Shown here: piece by piece, positions 57,724-64,000 of the stretch
How the letters are laid out: each line of letters begins with the position of its first letter
Numbering within the stretch: the first letter of the stretch is position 1
Origin: Clostridiaceae bacterium
GTDB taxonomy: Bacteria; Bacillota; Clostridia; Lachnospirales; Lachnospiraceae
Length of the DNA: 64,000 nucleotides
Assembly (NCBI GenBank): GCA_910575795.1
Contig: CAJTGE010000003.1
Location: forward strand, 167,695 to 231,694
Direction of reading: 5' to 3'
Program-made: the position numbers and the translations under genes
The notes under the pieces: model-generated
What the model saw: the letters and a program-made list of their open reading frames with translations, nothing else
Databases searched by the model: none
What the model was told of the DNA's origin: nothing

Positions 57724-57909
57724 TTACAAAGCAGTTTTATAGCCACAATTATAACATATATCCAGGCTGCCATATATCACGTACCTGCTATTTTTCTTGC
57801 TGCATTTGAATAACTTTCCTTTCCCAATATCATATTTCATATAGACATCAATTAGTGGGATTACCACATTAAGGGATTTTATGCGGGATACAGTTCCTCG
57901 AAAAGGCAA
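57724..57909 (-). CDS. short Cys-rich ORF, possibly a fragment
   Basis: KLFKCSKKNSRYVIYGSLDI, CYNCGYKTAL at the end hints at a zinc ribbon. No clear ribosome site and short; low confidence. Confidence 0.3.
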   Translation of the reverse strand: MPFRGTVSRIKSLNVVIPLIDVYMKYDIGKGKLFKCSKKNSRYVIYGSLDICYNCGYKTAL

Positions 57910-57980
57910 AAATTCTGATCCCCTGCATATATCTTTCTTATTGCGGTAATCCCCAGTTTTTACAATTTACCACAAAAGGA

Positions 57981-59585
57981 TTACAAATTCTGCCGGATAA
58001 TCCGGGTAATGATTCCTACAGCCACACCCCGATCTTCATCAATCCGGGTGACGGCAAAGCTCACATCATCCTTTTTTCCGGGAGTCCGGTAGTCATAGCA
58101 GGAGTGGGCCACAGCGTTCACGCCGTTGGACAGCCGGATATAGACCACGCCTTTATGTACGTCCGTGACTTTGCCGGCATACTTGCTTTGGATGCGGCAT
58201 TTTTTCAGGTTGTCATGGTTGGTGTTTTGGGACACGCTCTTGATGTCGGCCCTGATGCCCATATCCTCCAGGCTGTCACGGCGCACGTTCAGGATGCGTA
58301 CAAGCACCTGGTCGCCCACGGAAAAACGCTCATGGGCATCCCCGATCCACTCCCATGCCAGGTCACGGGCCATGATGGAACATTCTACCCCAAAAACTTC
58401 CACACGAATGACCTTTTCTGCCACGGCAATCACACGGGCCTGGGCAATACGCCCCTCGTAAATGCGGTACATGCCTGCTGCATCCGTATCCAGATAGAAG
58501 ATCTGCCGTTTCCGGAGCATGGCCTCCTTCCTGCTGGCGACCACGCTGCGGGTTTTGGAATCAATGCCTTTTACGATAAAGTCAATCTCCGCACCCAGCA
58601 TATTGCCGAGGATCTTGTTCTGGCGCAGCATCAGTTCCGCATATTCCTGGCCGGAAGGGCTGCGGCCCACATTGATCATCATTTCCTTTAAGGGGATCAC
58701 AATCCGGAAACCTTTATAGTCTACAATGGTGATGGTCTTGCCATTGTCCGTCTGCTCAATCCCGCCAAGCTGCCCGGTAAGGATACGCCGGGTACGGTAG
58801 GCGTTGTGGATCTCATGCCAGATGGCATCCTCACGGGATTCCTCTGTTTCCACTTCTCCGCGCACTTCCAGCGTCAATACAGGGGCATTTTCCTTTCTGC
58901 CTCTGGCGGCGGTACGGCGGGAGGAAGATGCCACAAGGGGAGCCACAGTTCCGGCTGTGTCTTCAGCGGAGGGTAAAGGCGTATCTTCCAGTCCGGATTC
59001 AGCGGGTTCCATTTCTTCCTGGGGAATGGCTTCCTCTGCGCCACCTGCGGTATCATCGGCCAGCCCGCTCTTATTGGCATCAGCATCGGCAGATGGGGAA
59101 TCGGGTGCATTGTCAGGTGCAGCTTCCATGCCCTCCGGCATCCCCGTTTCTGCTTTCTGCGCTTCCACGTCAGTTTCTGCTGGGGGTTCCTCTTTCTTTC
59201 TGCGGGCAGTGCGTCTGGTTTTTGCAGCGGCGCTGCCTGTTTCCGAAGAAGTTGCTGGTTCCGGCTGTGCTTCACCGGAAGCATCTCTTTCCCCGTCAGC
59301 ACCATGCACAGTGCCGGAGCCATCGGAATCTTCCTGCACATCCCCAAACATTTCTTCTTCTGTAAGTTCTGGAAGTTCTCCGTCCGGCAGTCCAGGGTTT
59401 TCAGGCGGCTCCTGGTCCATGCTGCCAAGGAGTTCATTTAAGTCCATGCCGTCCCCATCCGTTTCAGACGGTGTGCCATCCTCTTCACCAGGGAAAATTC
59501 CGGCCTCTGTGCCTGCTGCGTCTACAGGGATGTTTCCTTCCATTGAAGGGTTTTCCAGTTCCATAAGTTCTTTTTTTCTTGCCAT
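57981..59585 (-). CDS. S1 RNA-binding-domain protein with long acidic N-terminus
   Basis: 534 residues from ATG 59585 (GGAGGTAAACAC upstream). About 260 residues of acidic/Ser-Ala-rich low complexity with internal KTRRTARRKKEE basic patches, then an ordered region ESREDAIWHEIHNAYRTRRI, GKTITIVDYKGFRIVIPLKE, GQEYAELMLRQNKI, and S1-type repeats (FSVGDQVLVRILNVRRDSLE, KYAGKVTDVHKGVVYIRLSN). It lies next to the T4CP gene in this ICE and may act in transfer or relaxosome assembly. Not a known enzyme. Confidence 0.7.
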   Translation of the reverse strand: MARKKELMELENPSMEGNIPVDAAGTEAGIFPGEEDGTPSETDGDGMDLNELLGSMDQEPPENPGLPDGELPELTEEEMFGDVQEDSDGSGTVHGADGERDASGEAQPEPATSSETGSAAAKTRRTARRKKEEPPAETDVEAQKAETGMPEGMEAAPDNAPDSPSADADANKSGLADDTAGGAEEAIPQEEMEPAESGLEDTPLPSAEDTAGTVAPLVASSSRRTAARGRKENAPVLTLEVRGEVETEESREDAIWHEIHNAYRTRRILTGQLGGIEQTDNGKTITIVDYKGFRIVIPLKEMMINVGRSPSGQEYAELMLRQNKILGNMLGAEIDFIVKGIDSKTRSVVASRKEAMLRKRQIFYLDTDAAGMYRIYEGRIAQARVIAVAEKVIRVEVFGVECSIMARDLAWEWIGDAHERFSVGDQVLVRILNVRRDSLEDMGIRADIKSVSQNTNHDNLKKCRIQSKYAGKVTDVHKGVVYIRLSNGVNAVAHSCYDYRTPGKKDDVSFAVTRIDEDRGVAVGIITRIIRQNL

Positions 59586-59655
59586 GTGTTTACCTCCATA
59601 GTGTTGTTGTTCTATTTCACAGCCTCCAGATAGGCCGTTCCATAGCAGTCTGGTT

Positions 59656-61668
59656 TCAGGACATGATGGAATCCTTGTCCGCGGATACAATCCCGGCAGG
59701 GGTGCCGGAAGATACGGCAGGTTTTCCCGGTTCTGATGCGGGGGGATTTTGTGTTTTCTGCCGTGTGCCGGACACCGGTGTTTTCACAGCTCCTTTTGCG
59801 GCGGGTTTTGTTCCGGTTTTGGGAGCGGTTTTTGGTGCTGTTTTTGCGGCCGGCTTTGTCATTGCCTTTTGTGGCGCTTGTTTTGCGGTTGGTTCCGGTG
59901 CGGCGGCTTCCATTTCCAGGCGTCTCCACTCCGGGATATGGGCGGATGCCTTGCAGGAGCGCAGCAGGGGATATTCCGGATGTTTGGAATAATCCATCTT
60001 GTCCACCTTCAGGGTCTTCTTTCCCCGGATGATGACCAGCGCTTCATCAATGGGCAGGCGCAGCACTTCATCCGGCGTCAGCACGGGGCGTTTCCCCACG
60101 CCGCTGGTCTCCCGGTACTCCGGCGTGTAGTTGGAGATGCGCCAGGTGCCTAACTGTTTGGACTTGCTGGAGACCGCCACGCTGGCGAGGCCGGTACGGG
60201 AAGAGACATATTCCGCCGTCAGGGGATCGGTACACCCCAAGAAAAGCTGGACGTCACAATTCCCTAAAATCTCCTGCCACAGGTTTAAAGGATACCGGTT
60301 CTGCAGCCCGGCAAGGTTCTGGAACACGCAGGACATGGAGATGTTCCGGGAGCGGATCACGCTCAGGCGCCGGGAAAGGTCCGGAATAGTGCCGCAGGCG
60401 GTCAGTTCTTCCCCCAAGACATGGACAGGCACGGGGAGCCGGCCGCCCTCGCAGTTCCTGTCCGCATACCGCACTAACTTAATGAACACAAAGGACAAAA
60501 ACAGGGATGCCAGGAAGTCAAAGGTGCTGTCCTGGTCGCTGGTCACAAGGAAATAGGCGCAGGGCTTCTGGCCCGGCAGTTCCAGGTCGATCTCATCCCT
60601 TGCGGTGATCTTTTTGATCAGTTCGGACTGGAACACCTGCAGGCGGCTCCCCAGGCCGATGATGACGCCGCTGCGCACGGAATCGGATGCCTGTTTAAAG
60701 AGGCTGTAGGGTGCCTTTGCCGGATGGTTGATGGGCAGGACCTCAAAGAGGCTGTTCAGTGCCGTTTCTGAATTTAAGGTAATGAGCTGGTAGACCTGTC
60801 CCATGTTCCGGTTCTCCGGGGGATACCCTTTATCCACATACAGGACCAGTGCTTTTAACAGGTTCATTTCAGCGGAATCCCAGAAATGGTCTCCCTTGCC
60901 GCCGCCGGTGGTATTTTTGATGATGACATCCACAAACAGCTGTGCCATCAGTTCCTGGCCCTCCACTTCGCAGAGGCAGTTCCAGGAATCCGAGTTTTCC
61001 GGGCTGACCAGGTTGAACACCCGGACTGTATAGCCTTTGTCACGGAGATATTCGCTGGATTTTTCGTACAGTTCCGATTTCGGGTCGCAGATGACCAGGG
61101 ATTCCCCGCGGGATACCCCTTGTAAGATCCGGTTCATGCAGAAGGAGCGTGTCTTCATGGAGCCGCTGGCGCCGTAAACCGCCAGGTTGCTGTTCAGCCG
61201 TGTCTTCTCCGGCACGCAGACCGCCTTCCTCTCCAGCATGCCCAGCACGATCCCCTGATACCGGCGCAGGTCAGCCACCAGCTCCAGGACGCCTGCCATC
61301 TCTTTCCGGCTCATCCAGCCGGATGTGCCGTAGGTGCCTTTGGCGGAGTATGTGAAATTCCGGTCCTCGTCATATTCCCCGGCGTCGCTGTATCCGATCC
61401 GCATGACCAGGAGCAGCAGCACTGCCAGAAGCCCGATACAGATAAAGATCCCGTAAATCCCGTATGGCGGACGGACCGCCGCATGTAAACAGATAGGAAA
61501 GGAAGGAGAGGGAGGCAGGGGGGATGTGCCGTCTCCGGGGTAGCCGCCGCCCTGCTTCCAGAGGGCGTAGTTGCCGATGAACTGCCCCAGGTAGCCGCCC
61601 GCATACAGGATAGCGAGGACGGCGATGGGGGCAGTGACCAGCCCTTTCAGTAATTTTTTCTTGTCTAT
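59656..61668 (-). CDS. conjugative coupling protein, VirD4/TraG family (ATA start)
   Basis: 670 residues. In-frame reading back to the strong AAAGGAGG at 61673-61680 gives the N-terminus (M)DKKKLLKGLVTAPIAVLAIL with ATA (61666-61668) as the start codon; a shorter GTG start at 61422 would lose the first membrane helix. Two membrane segments, then Walker A VYGASGSMKTRSFCMNRI, VICDPKSELYEKSSEYLRDK, and LGEELTACGTIPDLSRRLSV. The C-terminal 100 residues are Ala/Pro/Lys-rich. The ATPase that brings DNA to the transfer channel. The ATA overlaps the previous gene's stop TAG. Confidence 0.85.
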   Translation of the reverse strand: MDKKKLLKGLVTAPIAVLAILYAGGYLGQFIGNYALWKQGGGYPGDGTSPLPPSPSFPICLHAAVRPPYGIYGIFICIGLLAVLLLLVMRIGYSDAGEYDEDRNFTYSAKGTYGTSGWMSRKEMAGVLELVADLRRYQGIVLGMLERKAVCVPEKTRLNSNLAVYGASGSMKTRSFCMNRILQGVSRGESLVICDPKSELYEKSSEYLRDKGYTVRVFNLVSPENSDSWNCLCEVEGQELMAQLFVDVIIKNTTGGGKGDHFWDSAEMNLLKALVLYVDKGYPPENRNMGQVYQLITLNSETALNSLFEVLPINHPAKAPYSLFKQASDSVRSGVIIGLGSRLQVFQSELIKKITARDEIDLELPGQKPCAYFLVTSDQDSTFDFLASLFLSFVFIKLVRYADRNCEGGRLPVPVHVLGEELTACGTIPDLSRRLSVIRSRNISMSCVFQNLAGLQNRYPLNLWQEILGNCDVQLFLGCTDPLTAEYVSSRTGLASVAVSSKSKQLGTWRISNYTPEYRETSGVGKRPVLTPDEVLRLPIDEALVIIRGKKTLKVDKMDYSKHPEYPLLRSCKASAHIPEWRRLEMEAAAPEPTAKQAPQKAMTKPAAKTAPKTAPKTGTKPAAKGAVKTPVSGTRQKTQNPPASEPGKPAVSSGTPAGIVSADKDSIMS

Positions 61669-62786
61669 GGGAAAAACCTCCTTTCAAATTTTTCAAAGCT
61701 GATGGTGGAAAACTCCGCCTGTCCGCCGCAGAAGCGGTGGAGAACTTCCTTCTGGAAGTCAAAGCAGATCAGGGTTCCCGTCCGCTCCTGCAGCTGGAGC
61801 GCCGTATGGAAACGGTTGATGCGTGGGATATCCAGGAAATAGCCGAACAGCACCGGGTTTCCGTTCCCATCCAGGGCGTCATGTTCTATGGGAATCCCTG
61901 TGTCCTTTGGGGAAAGCCCCTGCATCAGCATGCGGTCAAGTTCCGTTATTTTTTCCGGGCTGCACAGGAGCTTCAGCAGCGTATCCCCGTAATGGTCATT
62001 GGTCAGGTAATAAAAATGTTCATAGTTCCCGTCCAGAAGGAAGAAACAGCGGGTATGGCTGTCACTCTCTGACATAATCTGATAAAAAGGCTCCAGGGTG
62101 TCGCCAAACAGCAGGCCGGCAACTTCTGTCCGGGCATACTGGGAGGCCATTCGCTGATGGCAGAGGACCATTTTCAAGAGGACCTGTGCCCGCTGTTCTG
62201 CCCGATAGTCCCATTTTGCTTCATATGGTCCGCTGTTATAAGTAAGGAAGATACCAGACGGGGCAAGGAGTACGCCGGTCATCCGGGAGCTTCTGATCTT
62301 TACCATATCAATCCCCATCTCTTTGATTTCACGGGAGCCATAAAAGGCAGGAGTTTTCAGGACAGGAACAGGAACAGCCTTTGGTAAAAAAACAGGGGGC
62401 TTTTCATCTCGGAAAATTGCCGCGCCTGCATTCAGCATGGCAGCATAGGTTTCCGCTGTCCGGTGCAGCCGCAGCCTCCGCGGTACTTCGCTCCTGATCC
62501 GGTTGGTATCCGTGTCTCCAGTAAGGTAAAAAGCAAACCGTTCAGGGTTCTCTGCCAGGAGTATGCCTTTTGCCCGCCGCCCCAGACGGAAACCACGCAG
62601 CCTGTCTTTGTAGAATACCCGGAGCAGCCTCTCTTTTTTCAGTAAAGTTATGACCGCCTCCTTGTAGCTGGAACTGCCGGGGATGCGGGGGATGAGGCTG
62701 GCCGGGAACTCGCCGCAGATGGCGGCCAGTTCAAGCAGGCAAAAGCCTAATGTGTCCTGCCTGGGGAATGTGCCCTTATCGGACAT
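61665..62786 (-). CDS. DNA-relaxation/winged-helix ICE protein, 373 aa
   Basis: N-terminal HTH-like LGFCLLELAAICGEFPASLI, then SYKEAVITLLKKERLLRVFY and a C-terminal domain with YARTEVAGLLFGDTLEPFYQ and LICFDFQKEVLHRFCG. The pattern is that of ICE proteins annotated as relaxation or mobilisation-associated; not proven. AGGAGGTGATC precedes the ATG. It is coupled to the T4CP gene. Confidence 0.55.
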   Translation of the reverse strand: MSDKGTFPRQDTLGFCLLELAAICGEFPASLIPRIPGSSSYKEAVITLLKKERLLRVFYKDRLRGFRLGRRAKGILLAENPERFAFYLTGDTDTNRIRSEVPRRLRLHRTAETYAAMLNAGAAIFRDEKPPVFLPKAVPVPVLKTPAFYGSREIKEMGIDMVKIRSSRMTGVLLAPSGIFLTYNSGPYEAKWDYRAEQRAQVLLKMVLCHQRMASQYARTEVAGLLFGDTLEPFYQIMSESDSHTRCFFLLDGNYEHFYYLTNDHYGDTLLKLLCSPEKITELDRMLMQGLSPKDTGIPIEHDALDGNGNPVLFGYFLDIPRINRFHTALQLQERTGTLICFDFQKEVLHRFCGGQAEFSTISFEKFERRFFP

Positions 62787-62929
62787 AAAAAGATCACCTC
62801 CTTTCCCGGTTTTTTACCGGGGCGGCTAAAGACTTCGGTAAATAAAACCCTGTCAGCCGCAGATAAAATCCAATAAATACAATATTTTTTTCGTTCTGGC
62901 CGTATGGGGTGAAAAATGCGCTGAAACCA

Positions 62930-63592
62930 TTAAAAATCCGATATGGATTTCAGCTCCTTTTCCCGTCCGGAGAGCCATCCTGCAAAGCGACTTTTCTCCA
63001 TGATATAGATATGGGTGCCGTCTTTATCCCCAAGTTCCGTGGTATTGTAGGCATCACATAAAAGCCCACTGTCATCCGCCATCACATACAGGGCAATGGC
63101 ATCCAGAATCTGCTTCTGCTGCAGGTTGTCATAGTCTAAGAGGCACCAGTCCGGCAGCTCATGGTCATACACATGGGAGATACATATCACGCATTCCCGG
63201 AAGTGGGGCAGGGGATGCTCTTTTGCATACTGTCCCAGTGTTGCATGGAGAGGGTCAAGCAGGAACAGGCTGCTCTGACGCATTTTTTTCTTTGGAAGCA
63301 GCCGTGGAAGGGTTACTTCCAGGATGCCGTTTTCATAACTGATCTCAATGCCATGCACTTCCCCGGCTTTCACAAGGTACTCTGCCTTGGGGACAGAGGT
63401 GGAAGCGTAAAGGAGATTTCTGAGCTGGCAGGCGATTCCTTCAGCTCTTAAAGCGGCTTCGGTTGACATGGTTTCGTAGTTTTCGGGATACCTCTGGATA
63501 TCCAGGGAATCCATGGCGCAGATATTGTTGTTCAGCCGTGACAGGTTGTTCTGGATATCTGCGATCCGGCGTGAGATAATCTTTCGGTCCAC
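62930..63592 (-). CDS. DUF6100 protein (GTG start)
   Basis: 220 residues; GTG at 63592 after GGAGGAATGTGA. ISRRIADIQNNLSRLNNNIC, EALRAEGIACQLRNLLYAST and VHGIEISYENGILEVTLPRL..KKKM, with LLDYDNLQQKQILDAIALYV later, match DUF6100 of Lachnospiraceae conjugative elements. Function unknown. Confidence 0.75.
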   Translation of the reverse strand: MDRKIISRRIADIQNNLSRLNNNICAMDSLDIQRYPENYETMSTEAALRAEGIACQLRNLLYASTSVPKAEYLVKAGEVHGIEISYENGILEVTLPRLLPKKKMRQSSLFLLDPLHATLGQYAKEHPLPHFRECVICISHVYDHELPDWCLLDYDNLQQKQILDAIALYVMADDSGLLCDAYNTTELGDKDGTHIYIMEKSRFAGWLSGREKELKSISDF

Positions 63593-63611
63593 TCACATTC
63601 CTCCAATCTTT

Positions 63612-63761
63612 TTATGTTGATTTTTTGTAGTAACTTACATTTCCATTGCTATCCACGGTACAGAATCCGGTTATCCCAGGAAATTCCAGCAGGGGGATCT
63701 GTACGGGGTCATCCACCAGCACGATACGGCGGCCGCCGCTGTCACGGTGTAGCCCAGCAAA
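63612..63761 (-). pseudogene. gene fragment, C-terminal part
   Basis: Open frame IVLVDDPVQIPLLEFPGITG, FCTVDSNGNVSYYKKST to TAA 63612, interrupted upstream by TAG at 63762. No start codon with ribosome site. It looks like the end of a broken gene. Confidence 0.35.
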
Positions 63762-63904
63762 CTAAAGTTCCTGTCTCCCGCACAAAAACGTCAAATTAAA
63801 ATCTCAGGTTTCAAATACTGTCTGTAAGAGCGTGCTGTAGGATGCGGCACGTTTCCCTCTTGACCATCCCATGCCATTCCGATATAGTTTTTATGGAACA
63901 AAAA

Positions 63905-63946
63905 AAGAGAAAGAACAGCCCCTCCTACAGTTCGTTCTTTCTCTCA
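63905..63946 (-). terminator. Rho-independent terminator
   Basis: AGAGAAAGAAC and GTTCTTTCTCT arms with TTTTTTG after, on the minus strand. It ends a transcript that starts beyond the window. Confidence 0.7.
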
Positions 63947-64000
63947 CATACCAGTGTGCCTGCCGTATACGGGATCGTGTCCCACTCGTGAGGCTCCGGC

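Noticed and set aside
58804..59601. Ser/Ala-rich plus-strand frame
   Set aside because: Mirror of the low-complexity acidic segment of the S1-domain protein on the other strand.
1..64000. CRISPR array
   Set aside because: No regularly spaced direct repeats were seen; the repeated hairpins are terminators and tRNA inserts.

Overview
The window looks like two mobile elements lying next to each other in the chromosome of a gut Firmicute, most likely Lachnospiraceae. This is inferred from gene families (DUF6353, DUF6273, DUF6133, DUF6550, DUF932-type), strong AAAGGAG ribosome binding sites, Gram-positive style pilus genes without a secretin, and moderate GC that rises from the first element to the second. 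No rRNA or housekeeping operon is present to fix the species.

Region 1 (1 to about 26.6 kb) is the early/replication end of a prophage or phage-like element that continues past the left edge. Almost every gene is on the minus strand. Reading leftward from the right end: a tyrosine integrase (plus strand, own promoter), an excisionase-like protein, an ArpU-like regulator, a long run of very small genes (many membrane peptides, four DUF6353 relatives, two DUF6273 proteins, a nucleoside deoxyribosyltransferase-like protein, a tRNA-like gene), a cell-wall hydrolase, then the replication block: one very large SF3 helicase + AEP primase + family B polymerase polypeptide, an OB-type ssDNA-binding candidate, a methyltransferase-like protein, a DEAD/SNF2-type helicase, DUF488 and HAD proteins, and a LemA protein cut by the window edge. 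Many of the small genes are separated by a hairpin/terminator followed by a conserved leader that places the Shine-Dalgarno in a hairpin. The two DUF6273 genes end in 84-bp near-copies that differ only at codon positions 1 and 2, the signature of diversity-generating retroelement (DGR) variable repeats; no reverse transcriptase or template repeat is in view.

Region 2 (about 26.7 to 29.2 kb) is a decaying junction: an intact MGMT-like gene, a frameshifted DUF2461 gene and a sigma factor gene broken by a TGA codon.

Region 3 (29.2 to 64 kb) is part of an integrative conjugative element, again nearly all on the minus strand. It carries a T4CP (VirD4/TraG family) with an S1-domain protein and a relaxation-type DNA-binding protein, DUF6100, SSB, DUF932, a methyltransferase-helicase fusion, two sigma-like proteins, zinc-ribbon proteins, and a complete Tad-like pilus locus (CpaF ATPase, two TadB/C membrane proteins, TadZ-like ATPase, CpaB-like SAF protein, A24 prepilin peptidase, three pilin-like proteins and a large secreted protein), presumably for donor-recipient contact. 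Between the pilus locus and the T4CP block lies AT-richer cargo on the plus strand: a lipoprotein, remnants of a Tn4451-like transposon (TnpW) and an Rpn-type transposase, an XRE regulator and a tRNA cluster. Four of the six tRNA genes in this cluster are interrupted by related 45-60 nt palindromic inserts, three in the T-loop and one in the anticodon arm, while the flanking stems still pair. This cluster and the DUF6273 variable repeats are the most unusual signals in the window.
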